The translations under genes were made by a program, and so were the position numbers. From contig WTPW01000758.1 in NCBI GenBank assembly GCA_009809945.1, positions 62,001-126,000 of the forward strand: a stretch of DNA of 64,000 bases, in the 5' to 3' direction. The notes below the pieces were generated by a model, which saw only the letters and a program-made list of their open reading frames with translations, did no database searches and was not told the origin of the DNA. Source of the DNA: Gigaspora margarita. Lineage: Eukaryota; Glomeromycota; Glomeromycetes; Diversisporales; Gigasporaceae. Each line of letters begins with the position of its first letter. The stretch's first letter is position 1. This document shows, one piece after another, positions 25,276-36,334 of this stretch.

Positions 25276-25320
25276 ATTAGGGTTAGGATGAGAACTATGT
25301 TAGGGTTTAGGCTATTATGT
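25276..25320. repeat. telomere-like TTAGGG words
   Basis: GATTAGGGTTAGG and GTTAGGGTTTAGG occur within 45 bp. They are followed by an AAAGGTGGTTT..ATTTCTTGCG block and TTACACCTGATCTT, which also occur (inverted or direct) in the elements near 26387, 39590 and 47840, so this is probably a decayed member of that group. Confidence 0.55.
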
Positions 25321-25730
25321 AGTAAAATCGCTCAAGAAAACCTTTTTATTAATGCACAAAAGGTGGTTTAGTATGCAATTTCTTGCGAATTAAGCAATTT
25401 TTGTCAAAACGAACAGTTGTTTTGAATTTTTCTAATTGTGTAATATTACACCTGATCTTAAATTTTATAGCGATCTATATAGGTCACACGATGGGTACAT
25501 GTACCTTAGGGTATATATAAATAAACTCTAATTTTAAAATATTTTTTAATAATTAATTTTCAGCCAATCAAAATGCAAGAATTCACAAAGACATCAAATT
25601 TCAATATGAAATTTTTGAAAATGTGACAAATTTAAAATGTAGCCTTTAAGTGTCCTGCACTATATTACAAAATTTTTTATTTTTAGTATTTAATATAATA
25701 TATTATAAATCAATATATATATATCATACC

Positions 25731-26388
25731 TATCCCTTAGTTTGTAAAGGTTGCAAGCAAAATTACCTGCATAATTACTATAAATATATCTCTAATCTAC
25801 TTTTTTAATTATTTAACATATTTAAATAAAATTTTGCATAATAATATTTGAAAATAAGAATTATATTTTTAAATTATTTAATTTTATATTATAAGACAAA
25901 AAGTTTATGTTGCTTATAAGCTAAAAATATTGAATTTTAAAGAAATTTTTTAACCAAAAAAATATTTTACAATATCTTGGCAAATTCTTTAAATATTAGT
26001 TTTAAAAATATAGTTCTTAATACAATATTGTAGTTTATATAAAGATTACAACTTTTATTATTGCACTTTAAGTGATTTACTTGTAAAAATTAAGACTTGT
26101 ATTAGAAGTAAAATTTTTTTTTATAGACGGAAACATATAAAATTTAAGAAAATCTAAAGAAATATTTTATAGTAAAAGTTCCAAAACAAAAACTTTAAAC
26201 TTTTATTACACCAAAGTTTTTTAATAATTTTAAAAAATTTTTATAATAAGGTTAATAAAACAGAACTAATATTATATTTTTTACTTAGAAAGTATATAGC
26301 TAAAATTAATATTTAAAGTTTTATTTAAAGAATTTAAAATTTTAAAATTTATGCAAACAAATTTGCCTGTATAACAAATTAAGGGATA
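25731..26388 (+). mobile_element. TATCCCTTAG TIR element, copy 2 (empty site)
   Basis: 658 bp between TATCCCTTAGTTTGTA and, inverted, TATCCCTTAATTTGTTATAC. It aligns along its length with 12578-13577 apart from the MITE there. At the homologous position (about 26038) it has a single TA. It abuts the next MITE, sharing the terminal TA. Confidence 0.85.
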
Positions 26389-26668
26389 GTGTTCAATACT
26401 AGTAAATATAAATTATATAATATGCAAAAATTTTTTGTCATTAGGGTTAGGGTTAAAGTTTGTATTAAGATTTGGTTAAAAGTTTGTTTATACCAAAATT
26501 TTGCAAGGAATTTTTTTTATTAGAACATGAAGATAGGTTTAATTTTTCGATATAGAAGATTTTTGAAAAAATCACCATTTTTTTAAAAAATTTGGGTTAC
26601 ACCTGATCTTTACATTATATGAATTCATGATTTTTGATTGATCAAAACACATGTGGTATTGAACACTA
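26387..26668. mobile_element. MITE with TAGTGTTCAATAC TIRs
   Basis: 282 bp with inverted ends TAGTGTTCAATACTAG and TAGTGTTCAATACCACAT. Inside are TTAGGGTTAGGG (about 26443), a CAAAATTTTGCAAGGAA..ATTAGAAC block and TTACACCTGATCTT, all also present in the MITE at 47840 (inverted). It was inserted at, or shares, the terminal TA of copy 2 of the preceding element. Confidence 0.8.
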
Positions 26669-26765
26669 GTGCTGTACTTTATCAACATCCTTATAAATTT
26701 ACTATAATTCTAACTTTATCTTTATTCCTAATCCTAAAACTAATAAATAAATATTCTTTGGCTTC

Positions 26766-27380
26766 TAGCTAAAACTTGTAGAGCTCATTTTTCTGATTCT
26801 AATGGTAGTTAAATCATCAAAATTAGCTCAGTGGATTCCAAAAAACTTGAGATCAAAGAAGAGAACATAAGAATCAGCAAATTTACTATTATACAATAAA
26901 TTAGTTTTTTTATATGCATTTTGAAAAGTTCTTTTATCATAGTAAAAATCTTTATTAAGAAACTAATAAAACACATTTTAAAAATCTAGCATTTTTTTGA
27001 GCCAAAGAACAAATTTACTTAAGAGTCCAAAGTCAATTGCAATAATAAAATTCTGTGAAAATCACGATTTTTTGCTTGACAGATTTTTTTTAACTTTAAT
27101 ATTTGTTTTTCTTTGCATATATTTTAAAATAGTAAAAAGTTTTACTAAAAAAATAATAAAATATATTTTAAGAAACTGGCATTTTTTTGAGCCAAAAAAC
27201 AACTTTATTTAAGAGCCCAAAATCAATTGTGATAATAAAATTCTGTGCAAATCACACAATAAATTTGCTGATCCTTATGTTCTCTTCTTTGATCCCAAGT
27301 TTCTTGGGATTCACTAGGCCAATTTTGATGATTTAACTACTATTAGAATCAAAAAAATGAGCTCTACAACTTTTAACTAG
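26766..27380. mobile_element. foldback element F3
   Basis: About 615 bp. The left end is TAGCTAAAACTTGTAGAGCT and the right end, inverted, is TAGTTAAAAGTTGTAGAGCT. Arms of about 130 bp carry the F1/F2 core (TCTAATGGTAGTTAAATCATC). The centre adds a second, direct duplication: TTTTTTTGAGCCAAA.AACAA..TTA at about 26992 and 27183. No frame of interest: the 71-codon frame at 26997-27212 lies wholly in the repeats. Confidence 0.85.
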
Positions 27381-28011
27381 GAACCAAAAAAGATTTAATT
27401 ATTAGTTTTTAGGGTTAGGGTTAGATTATATTAGATTAAGATTAAAGTTAGAGCTAGAATTAGATTTGTTATTTGGAATGCTAAAATTAGAAATTTTGTA
27501 GAACCATAGTGAAAATAGCAAAATACCATGGTGGAAATACCAGTAGTAGTACCCTATATTTAACTATTCAATATTATAAATAGTTACTACTATACTATTT
27601 TTTAAAGCAATTACTATTTGTACACTAGTGCATAAACATGAATATATATAATAATTTAAATTTTTGTTTATAAAACTACTCTTTGGGCTTTAACAACAAT
27701 ATTCCTTGCAAAATTTATTATAAATTATAACCCTTTCCAATCTCAAAGCTAACTAACTTTAACCTTAAATCAGGTTTAGTTTTGGTCTATAATTTATATA
27801 TTATACAAATTTGCAAATTAATTAATTAGTACCCCTGTACATACACATAGTGTATAAATAATTTTGTTTTTTTTTTAATTAATTAGTTTTATCCAAAATA
27901 AGTTATTTAAGTTAATATTATTTTATTTTACTTGGTTCAATTAGTTGGAAATGTAATTGTTAAATATAACAAAACTTAAAAAATTTAGAATTAATTAAAT
28001 TTAAATATTAA
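27381..28011. other. A+T-rich spacer with telomere-like words
   Basis: TTAGGGTTAGGGTTAGATT lies at about 27408-27426, just outside foldback F3. The rest is A+T-rich with no supported gene. Confidence 0.45.
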
Positions 28012-28443
28012 TTGTCCGGAGCGAAGTGTAGGACCTTTAGTTTTTACACATTGTGATACAAAGTTACTTTCTTGATGCATCACATATTAAAATATCAAAA
28101 CGCAACTTTGCACTTTCTGTCTGTCTACTCATATAATTTTTAAATTATTTTTAATTGGCCAATTTATGGAATTATTAATAACTTTTGATCTACTAATCTG
28201 TTTTGAATAATTTAACTATCAAAATGTTCATCTTGATAAGTTGATTCTAACAAGCCCAAAATCATTAAAATCCAATCACAGAATCCCAAGATCATTCATC
28301 ACTAAGTAAATTTCTTTACTATTGAATAACTTTTGATCTACTGGGCTGTTTTGAATGAATTAACCACCAAAATGTTCATTTAGTGAGACGATTCTAACAA
28401 GCTAAAAACTGTTAAATTCTAATCATAGGATCCTAAAATCAAT
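28012..28443 (+). repeat. left arm of a TTGTCCGGAGC inverted-repeat pair
   Basis: Starts TTGTCCGGAGCGAAG. From 28167 it contains two tandem units of about 150 bp (AATAACTTTTGATCTACT, TTTTGAAT.ATTTAAC, CACCAAAATGTTCA, GATTCTAACAAGC, AGGATCC). The same units occur inverted at 38575-38800, followed by the inverted terminus at 38909-38919. It could be one end of a large element or an independent insertion. Confidence 0.75.
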
Positions 28444-28844
28444 AAAGATTTATCAAATTTTTTTTTTTTAATTTTAGGCAGTCTTGCCAAAACTTTATTA
28501 AGTTATTTATTTGAATTTATATTTAATTTCAATATATCCTAATCTCTAAGTTTGATATCATTCCATCTGTTGTATCACAAATCAAATGTGCCCTGCTGCA
28601 CTAGTTCATATATATATACGAAACTAGAGGCTGTGTCAGCCTACCTAAGAAACCAGCCAATCTGGCTTAGTACCCTCCATTATAAACCTTTCTACACTAT
28701 TCAACCAGCAATCGTTTATTTCTTCTACCGGAGCAGATATCTTCTTTCAAACTTCGTCTTGTAGTTCTGAATGCTCTTGTATTTTCTTTCTACTAGATGA
28801 TCTATTCTTTTTCCTCTTCCTTTTCTTTTTCCTTTTCTCTTTAA

Positions 28845-29714
28845 TTAGATCTCATTTACTTTCTGAGTAATACCACATGATTTTTCCCAGTTCATAATAA
28901 AGACACATCTTGGTTTCCAGATCTCAACATAGAACGAGTTCCAGATGGCTACTAAAAAAAATTTCAAAAAAATTTTTGCTTCTGCCAATGAGTTCAAAAT
29001 TTCTGCCAATCTTTTTTCTGTGTTCTTCTTAATCAAACCTTTTATTAAAAGTTCTCTGTTCTAAAAGATTTTCTCTTGTGACTTCCCCAAAAGTAAGTCT
29101 TCTAATAGGCTTTTAAAAATTCAATTGATTCTTTTGGACTTCATTTTTTTTAACAAGATCATGAGTATAGTCCCTTCTAATAGGTTCAACTTGTTTGATA
29201 GAGCAGTACAACATACTAAGTAGGGTTCCGCAATTTGATTTGATCTTCAAATATTTGAATCAAATATTTGATCAAATTCAAATTCAAATTTGACTATATT
29301 TGATTTGATCAAATTCAAATCTGGCCAAATTTGATTTGATTTAATAAATATTTGATTTGATTTGAAAATTACTATTAAAAATTCAAATTCAAATCAAATT
29401 CAAATCCAAATATTTGAATCAAATCAAATTCAAATTAGGGTCAATTTGATTTGATCAAATTCAAATTGACCAAATATTTGATTTGATTTGAATTTAAGGA
29501 ATCCTAATACCAAGTAGTCCTGCATTTCAACTTTCTCCAAATTACAAAGCTTGCAGTATGTGTTAAGGTAGAGGGTAGGGAATCTTGATCCCATCTCTGC
29601 CAAAACTGAGAGTTTTTCCTGTAAACACTTCCAGAGAGTGCAGAGCTTCTTACTCTTATCCATTGCATCATAGCGGATCCCACTAAGTTTTTATAGGTTT
29701 TCCCAAAGCAGGTT
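28845..29714 (-). pseudogene. LINE C-terminal region, split by a MITE
   Basis: In the frame at 29430-29663 the motif TYCKLCNLEKVEMQDYLV resembles the CxxC half of the C-terminal finger of LINE polymerases. It runs into the inserted element at 29506. Beyond the insertion the frame resumes with CCTALSNKLN, supplying the distal cysteines. A last open part at 28845-29036 contains FYVEIWKPRCVFIMNWEKS. Removing the insertion and one TSD (294 bp, a multiple of three) keeps the frame, so the gene was interrupted by this insertion. Confidence 0.75.
29221..29506. mobile_element. hAT-like MITE filled with CAAATCAAATTTGAAT satellite
   Basis: 286 bp with ends TAGGGTTCCGCAATTTGA and, inverted, TAGGATTCCTTAAATTC, flanked by 8-bp repeats ATACTAAG (29213-29220) and ATACCAAG (29507-29514). 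Nearly all of the interior is an irregular array of TTTGATTTGA / CAAATTCAAAT words, self-complementary in many registers. An 8-bp TSD and TAGGG ends fit hAT-derived elements (inference). One TSD base has diverged. Confidence 0.82.
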
Positions 29715-30371
29715 CTAGCTGAACACACTTTTGCTCAAACTTTGCTCTATTTTTCTAAAGATTTTTGCGTTCATTAATTCTGCTCCTGTCTTCAAATCCA
29801 AAACCAAATTCAAGAATTTCCTTGCTAGGCTTTTTATAACGAAATGTTTCCAACTCAGGGTTGTATAAATGGAAAGTTCTTGAGTGGGTACTACTAGTAG
29901 TTCTTCTCCTGCTGTAAGACCTTTTTTTGCTAAGGTATCTGCTTTTCCATTCCAGTAACCCTCTGAATGATCTTTAACCTTAACCAAATTTAAACAAATA
30001 CTCTTTAACCTAACTAAGTCCCTAATTTTACTAACTATACTAAAATTTTCTAACTTAATAAATTGACTAAATGCTAAAGAACGATTAATGCTAATAACAG
30101 CATTGATCGCTACCATGCTATTTGAGTAAATTGTTAATTTTGTACCACTTGGAGCTAATAAGACTACTAGCCATATGGTCGCTAATTCTGGGTGGGTAGA
30201 GAAGGGCCAATTTTTTATCCTTGCAAAATCTTCGTTTACTATATAGGACTTGTCCTCACTTAGTTGCAACCAACCCAGACCCATCTTAGTTGAGCTACCA
30301 ATCTGATTCTCCTTTTGCAACTGTAAAGAGCCATCCGTATAAAAGAAAAACTCCTGCTCATTGCTTTCCAT
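29715..30371 (-). pseudogene. LINE RNase H domain (third acidic residue replaced)
   Basis: 218 codons open, starting MESNEQEFFFYTDGSLQLQK. Landmarks: YTDGS (first Asp), HPELATIW (Glu), IYSNSMVAINAV where the usual T/SDS Asp is Asn, then VKVKDHSEGYWNGKADTLAK (His and final Asp). Loss of the third acidic residue would inactivate the two-metal site, even though the frame is still open. Upstream frames at 30375-30863 (containing KRCSGNIAKITEKV) and 31181-31483 are the connection-like region in other phases. RNase H removes template RNA during retrotransposition. Confidence 0.85.
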
Positions 30372-31501
30372 ATTTCATACAAGACTTTTTTGCAGTACTA
30401 ACTCTAATACTTTATTTAGTTTTTGCTTTTTTAAAAGTTCTATTTCTAGACACTCTATAGGTAAAAGACCCTGAAACAAACTTTTGTTTAGACTATTTGT
30501 CAGTGATTCAGACTTAAATTTTTTGGATGTTCTTTTCTTATCCCAGTTCAGAATTCTCTTTCCTTCCTTGATATAGCTTCTTGGCAGCATACCCAAAATT
30601 TTGTTCCAGCTGAAATGGCTCGTACAGACTCTCTCGTCAACTTTTTCTGTTATTTTTGCTATATTTCCACTACATCTCTTGCATTTTTTAATTTCAAATT
30701 GGTTTGGATCTGCCAATGGGATATTGTAATAGTGTTCACCAAGAATTTTGGTTTTACCCTTCTGTGTGATTTTAAAAATTTTTCTATTATCGTTCTTATT
30801 CTCGACCAGAACCAATTCTTTTTTCCTTTTATTGAGTAACACTGCTAGAAGTGCTATGAACAAGGCTAGTGAATTATAACCAGAAATAACATACTCAGGT
30901 GCAAGCTTTCTGTTCCTTCTATCACCTATTAAGCAATTTTCTAGGGCTATAAACCATCTTGGTTTTCTATCTTATCTGAACTGATTTTTGCAAAGCTTAA
31001 GTTGCAACTATGTAATTAACTTAGACCCATCTGCACTGATTAATTGGGCCGTTGTAAATAAGTTTAGCCTTTTTAATGCATCTGCCATCTTTCAGTTAAA
31101 AACTTTTCCAAGAACAACATTTAGCGGTATTCCACCTTGTTCTATTTGTCAAAGCTCAGATGAGAAGTTGAAATGGAACTTTAATTCCTCTGCCTTAAGT
31201 AGCACCAAACATGCGAGATTAAACTTCTATATTTTTTTATATTATCTATTTTTTTCAGGTCACTCATTACGTTTACAATTCTTGCATCATTAAATCTCTG
31301 TCTGAGTCTCAATTCTGTAGCTAGAGCCTCTGTGCCTATACTATTAAGTCGCTTGTACAAACTTATAACTTGTTTTTGAAAAAGTTTATTAGCTAATGCT
31401 CTACAGTTGCCTAGACTCTTATGTTTAAGCAGACTAATACTGGTCGTCATTTGTAATTCCGCTTTATTTTTAATAAGTTTCAACAGAGGCCTATATATTT
31501 T

Positions 31502-33425
31502 CTAGAGCTCGTACTCAGAGAGCCTTGTTGCTTGTAGTATGTAAATTAGCTTCGGAATTATACAAATATTGTTTAAGTAAGCCAATTGTTCCCATGTAAG
31601 TTTTTTCAGGTATAAACTTATTACCGTAGCCCTGACTATTCCCTTGGCCTTTGTCTTAATAAGAGTTTCCTTTATTTTTATGTTCAGCCAGATACCCAAA
31701 AAACATGTTATTGAGTTTGTACTCTCTTCTCTAATTTCTGAATTGCAGAAATTCACATATCTATTTGGTTTTTCTAACTCTAAATTTAGAACTAATAACT
31801 TTGACTTTTCACCATTTATATATATATCATTGATGTAAAAGAATTCTTCTGCAATTTTGATTATTTTTTTCATTTGATCCTTGGACTGGGTAATCCATGT
31901 CATATCATCTGCATACACTAGAACTGCTTAGCATAGCATGATCCTTTTGAAATGATCTGTTGTAATGTTTGTCAGAAATTTTATATCCATTACATAACCA
32001 AGAGTCTCATCTTTTTGAATTCTTTTAATTAAGGGGTTATAAAAAATTTGCTATAATAGGGGTGAGATCACTTCCCCCTGATCTATTCCATCGGGGACTA
32101 TAAACGATTCTGTGCTACTATAATCTGTTATTATACTTGATTCCTTATTATGAAAAAGCTACAAAATAAAATTGACTTCTTTTGGCGAAACCCTAATACG
32201 ACTAAGAGCTGCTTTTAATATTTTAAGAGAGACTGAATCAAATACCTTTCGCATATCTTGAAATAAAACCCAAAGTTCTTTCTTCTCCCAATATGTGTCC
32301 TCTAGTATGCGTTTAGTACATATATTGGACTTTCTGTTGAGTTACCAGGTAAACCAGCAAAGTTCGGACCCCTAAGAATATTTTTATTAATCATTACCCT
32401 TGCAAATCTATCTGTATAGATTTTGTTATACACTTTCGGAAAGTTTCTAACAGAGCAATAGATGGATGTTTGCTAGTAAGTAGTTCCATTTCTTTTTCTT
32501 TGGTATTAAGATATCAATACTAATTTTCATTTTTTTGGGATCTTACCCAAGTGAATACACAGAGACAGAAATTTTCAAAAAACTTTATGTGCTGCAGTAC
32601 TCATAGCTCTTATTAGCATATAGGTTATACCTAACTGGTCTGGTGTTGATTTTCTCTTTAGTTTCTTAAGCATATCTGCCTATTCTTCTTCAAGAATTTC
32701 TTCGTCCAAACCCTTGTACCATTCCTCTTTAATTGTTGTTTTGGGTTTATATACTTCCTGCTAGTCTTAGTATTCCTCACTCAGGTTAGTCCTTCTTTGT
32801 CTGAATTGATCTTGAAAATGTGCTCGTGTTTTATCTAATACTTGCTCTGGGTTTGAAATTAGTTATGTATAAAGGCCTTCCTTTTCTAATAGCTTGTTCA
32901 GTTTAACCTTTTTATAAGGCTTATCAAGCAGACTTGCAATCATTTTTCCTTGGTTCGAACTGATCATCTCANACNNTTNTTTAATTCTTCTACTAATTTN
33001 TTTATTTGTCGCATTCTCAATNTCCTTGCTATTTCTCTCCTTCATAATTTTCTACCAACCCTTAAGGTCCACCAAGGTGTTCTCTGTTCAGATGTCTTCT
33101 GCTTGTTGTATCTCTAACTGCAAGTCTGTATTAATCTTTTCTATCGTTAGATTAAATTCTAACTTATCAGTTTTTTTATAGGAAGACCTAATCTATCTCT
33201 AATGAATCTCATCCATCTGCTTATCTGCAAAATTGGTCTATGTATGTAAGTTCGGTTAAACTCCTTAGCCTTGGTATGCCTGAAGTTAGAAACCTTTTTC
33301 TTCAGCAAAGATTTATTGGCTGCTTCAATTATCACTCTCTCAATTATGCCCCAGATTTCATCTAAGTGATCTTGTTCATTTCCATGCATTATCTGCTTTT
33401 TGCACAACTTAAGAGCCTTCATGTT
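31502..33425 (-). pseudogene. LINE reverse transcriptase domain, multiply broken
   Basis: Continues the endonuclease frame through a linker (33159-33422, KALKLCKKQIMHGNEQDHLD). RT motifs are readable: FQDMRKVFDSVSLKILKAAL (motif A, about 32225-32290), DGIDQGEVISPLL (motif B, 32056-32093) and VYADDMTWIT (motif C with the catalytic YADD, about 31890-31920). Then come the thumb-region frames ending LSEYEL at 31502. At least ten stops and several shifts interrupt it. A missing segment between motifs is not obvious, so the decay is by point changes. N bases at 32972-33022. Confidence 0.88.
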
Positions 33426-33429
33426 CTTT

Positions 33430-34083
33430 AATATCTTGTCAAGTTCTACTCTAAACTGTTTCTAGTCCTCTTCCTTTGTCTCTTCGTATAAAAACACTGT
33501 TCTTTTAACAGCCTTTCTCTTGACTATAGCTATCTCTGAATTTGTTGTAAAATGATTTAAGTTCAGACACATGGTAATTATATCATGATCACTCTCAGTT
33601 GTCATGCTCATATCAATAATTCCTGCCTCTTGGAGGTAGCTTATTTTCAGAAACCTACAGTATTAGGGGACATATATAGAACTACTACTACTATTTTCAA
33701 TTGTTTGAAGAAGAAGCTTACCATTAATAAGTATTCGCTTGCTTTTTCTATCTGCCCAAGTGCTTTCTCCAGTTCTGTTTCACTATCAAAGCAACTCCTA
33801 AGCCCTTCTTCTTTTCTATACTAGCACTTGACCAAATTGTTAATACCTCNCTATAATTTNGANCTAAAAAGAAACCTTCTTTGTCACTAATGTTTGTTTC
33901 AACTAGACCCAAAACATCACATGAGTTTTCATTCATCCAATCCAAGCTAATATCGAACTTTTGTATGTTTCTTTTAAGCCCGTTAATGTTATGACATGCT
34001 AATTTAAACTCTAGATATTTACTAGCTTTGATTTGATCTACTAATGAACTACCATTTTCCTTGTATATAAGATCCTTCTCCAT
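33430..34083 (-). pseudogene. LINE APE-like endonuclease domain, frameshifted
   Basis: Begins MEKDLIYKENGSSLVDQ. The APE signature is visible: FKLACHNINGLKRN (metal-binding Asn), then CDVLGLVETNISDKEG (catalytic Glu), then GLGVALIVKQNW. Near 33755 the frame shifts by one base and continues YLLMVSFFFKQLKIVVVVLY followed by MSPN, which is the usual next strand of the fold. Later parts are further broken, and ambiguous bases lie at 33850-33863. The normal role is nicking the target to prime reverse transcription. Confidence 0.8.
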
Positions 34084-34417
34084 ACTTCAGTCTTCTTTTG
34101 AAAGGACTTTCTTGCTGCTCTTAGCAATTATTTCTTTGTCTTTGCCCTTACCTATTCTATTTATTTTCAATATACTGCTATTATAAGCTCTTGTGTCTTC
34201 TCTTCTATTCTGTAATTGAGATGAATTTATCCTTAATGGTGTTCTAAATATGTTTTTTGTTCTTCTAGAAATAAATTTATCTCCTCATCCATATTATGTT
34301 GGGCTGCATCTGTTTCTGTATTTTTGTTTTGCACTAAGAATCTTAAGTTTGCAGTGCTTTGCTGCATAGTGGGTTCAAAGCACCCACTATTTTTCTTTAG
34401 TTCAACTAGTGCACCCG

Positions 34418-35200
34418 TTAGAAATGATTGGGCCTTACTAGCCCTTTAATTGTTCTTTCTAATTCTTTGAGTTTTATCCAGATATCATCTTTTGTACAAT
34501 CCCTAACCTGATCTCTATTATTCTGCAATTCTTCAGATTTTTTTCTTTTCATAGTAGTACCATAAGTTTCTGCACTTGACTTTCTGCTATACTGTCTTCT
34601 GTTTCTTCGGTTTGTAAATTCTGCCCTCTTGCTTACTTTTTTTCCCTGTCTATAACTGCCAACTCTCCATATTTGATTATTCTTCTCTTTAGTCTTGAAC
34701 TTTCTCTTACATTCTTTGTTTGTCCCACTCTCGCATTCTCTATGTTTCTCATTTTCCTTAGACCAGTCATCTATATTATTCCACCAGCTAAGCTTTGTAT
34801 TATAATAGTAGATGCTGACTTCTCTTGCTTTGACTAAATCTTCATGTGACTCAAAATATACCAATGCCATTTTCCTTTGGTTGCCATTGTGGTTATTTGT
34901 AATATATACCAACTTTGCTCTAACTCTATTTAGCTGTTTTAGCAATAATAAGTCGATCACATACTTTGGCACATTTGTTATTTTTGTTTTGTACTGGTTT
35001 CTTCTAATTAATTCCTCCTTATTGAAAAGTTTTGTCATCATACACAGTAATCTTCTGTTCTCTAGTGAAACTGACCACCTGTTTTCCCAGTCACATTTTC
35101 TCTTTTTGTTTTTGAAAATAACTTGAATTTGGACTGCACTATTTGTATCCCTGACTCTCCACTGTACAATTGATACACTGCTAAAGAAACTTAATTCTTT
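34418..35200 (-). CDS. LINE RRM-like nucleic-acid-binding ORF
   Basis: An open frame of about 260 codons. The first ATG is at 35041, but the frame is open from about 35200 and the similarity pattern begins before the ATG. It contains an RRM-like pattern: KTKITNVPKYVIDLLLLKQL, then RAKLVYITNN and RKMALVYFESHEDLVKA (RNP-1-like), then YYYNTKLSWW. The C-terminal half is very basic (Arg/Lys-rich, e.g. RRNRRQYSRKSSAETYG). It fits an ORF1/gag-type chaperone upstream of the polymerase frame. The downstream link to the endonuclease frame is broken. Confidence 0.6.
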   Translation of the reverse strand, partial: KELSFFSSVSIVQWRVRDTNSAVQIQVIFKNKKRKCDWENRWSVSLENRRLLCMMTKLFNKEELIRRNQYKTKITNVPKYVIDLLLLKQLNRVRAKLVYITNNHNGNQRKMALVYFESHEDLVKAREVSIYYYNTKLSWWNNIDDWSKENEKHRECESGTNKECKRKFKTKEKNNQIWRVGSYRQGKKVSKRAEFTNRRNRRQYSRKSSAETYGTTMKRKKSEELQNNRDQVRDCTKDDIWIKLKELERTIKGLVRPNHF

Positions 35201-35236
35201 TCATAAAATGCATAGAGACATATCTGCAGGTATATT

Positions 35237-35809
35237 CTATACTGTATAGGTTTCTACTAGTTTTCTTCTAGCTCTGTTATTGTTGTTAGGAGTTGTTTTT
35301 AAAATTTGTAAGTCCCGAGATGCTATATTTACTTCATTGCTTATGTACTTCTCATTTGTTTTTCCAAATTCAGCTTTCTCTTTATCAAATTTTTCTTTGC
35401 TTGAATCTTCTTTGTGTTCTGACTCATTCATATTTATCTCTACTCCTTCTATTTTAGTGCCCATCTTTTCCTCAATACCATAATCTAAAGTACTGCACTC
35501 TGCGTCTAGCAAAGCTTCTCTTCTTGCTTGGGTTTTTTCTAATATACTTTTCCCTTTCTTAGTATTATTTTGAATTTCTTTTAGCTGCTTTTTTGTTAGG
35601 GTATGATAATTTTTTAAAAGGTGCCTAATTAGGCAGACCTCCTCTGCTAATAGTGATTCTATTGCTTTTGCTATTTCTTTGTTTACTACCTGTACCTTTG
35701 TACATGCTTTTTTTAAATAGTTTATACATTCCTGCATGCCAGTTCTTAGTGCTACATAGCCATCTTTTAAGAAATTAACTTTCCACTCTGGTATCTGTTG
35801 GATATTCAT
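35237..35809 (-). CDS. LINE ORF1-like protein
   Basis: 190 codons, uninterrupted, starting MNIQQIPEWKVNFLKDGYVA and ending RARRKLVETYTV. It is helical and highly charged: a long amphipathic region (residues about 25-95, LLKNYHTLTKKQLKEIQNN) likely forms a coiled coil, then an acidic Glu/Asn/Lys linker, and a basic C-terminus. There is no zinc knuckle. It is the first frame of the LINE, about 0.4 kb from its 5' end. The position suggests an RNA-binding or multimerising structural protein, but the family is not one I can name. Confidence 0.6.
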   Translation of the reverse strand: MNIQQIPEWKVNFLKDGYVALRTGMQECINYLKKACTKVQVVNKEIAKAIESLLAEEVCLIRHLLKNYHTLTKKQLKEIQNNTKKGKSILEKTQARREALLDAECSTLDYGIEEKMGTKIEGVEINMNESEHKEDSSKEKFDKEKAEFGKTNEKYISNEVNIASRDLQILKTTPNNNNRARRKLVETYTV

Positions 35810-36221
35810 TTAACCTCTATTGATCCTGTTATCAGCTAGTTTCTAAAAATTTTTCTCATGTTTACATGTTTGTTTTTGTAAAATTTGATTAAATTGTACA
35901 TGACTTGTTTGTTTACTTGTTTTGAACTAATTGCTCATTTGTTGATGTGTAAAATAATTGATCAAAACAAATCAGCATTACAGGATCTCAAAGAATTCCC
36001 CAAAATTTTTCAAAAACTTTTTCAAAAAATAAAAGTTTTCTTTCTAGCCTCTTATTTACTAATTTTTGTAATAAGTGCTACTACTAAACTACTATTTATT
36101 TTTAACAATTTTTCTTTTTTGTTATTTGTATCAGGCACGTTAACTAGTGTAGTTTTTGCTTTTGCCTATATTTTTCTTCTTTGCCATTTATGAAATATGG
36201 ATTAGTGGAAAGAGTTTTTTC

Positions 36222-36310
36222 AAAGATTTATCAATCATTTAATCAATTTATTTTTATATTCTTAAATAATTGATAAATCTTCATTGATCTTTGGATCCTG
36301 TAATTAGAAA
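36222..36310. repeat. small inverted repeat that the LINE entered
   Basis: TTTATCAATCATTTAATCAA (36228) pairs with AATAATTGATAAATC, and the GGATCCTGTAATTAGAA end (36293-36309) is the inverted counterpart of the TTCTAATCATAGGATCC segment on the other side of the LINE (28418-28434). Thus the LINE lies inside an older short foldback. Confidence 0.65.
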
Positions 36311-36334
36311 ATTTATATAAATACAAACATATAC

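Larger units (their letters stand above)
28457..36221 (-). mobile_element. full-length, decayed LINE (APE-RT-RNase H)
   Basis: A 7.8-kb non-LTR retrotransposon on the minus strand, bounded by a perfect 13-bp target duplication AAAGATTTATCAA (28444-28456 and 36222-36234). Its 3' end is an A tract (T run at 28457-28470). The order from the 5' end is: leader of about 0.4 kb, ORF1, RRM-like ORF, APE-type endonuclease, reverse transcriptase with YADD, RNase H, C-terminal Cys motif, and a conserved C-terminal segment at 28845-29036. All enzymatic parts carry stops or frameshifts. A 286-bp MITE sits in the last coding part. RNase H plus APE suggests the I/Tad1 group (inference). Ambiguous bases at 32972-33022 and 33850-33863 mark weak assembly. 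Confidence 0.95.

Noticed and set aside
28552-28764. 70-codon plus-strand frame
   Set aside because: Lies in the LINE 3' untranslated region, antisense to it.
30615-35126. Plus-strand open frames inside the LINE (e.g. 30615, 30988, 31644, 34812, 35280)
   Set aside because: They are antisense shadows of the LINE coding sequence on the minus strand.
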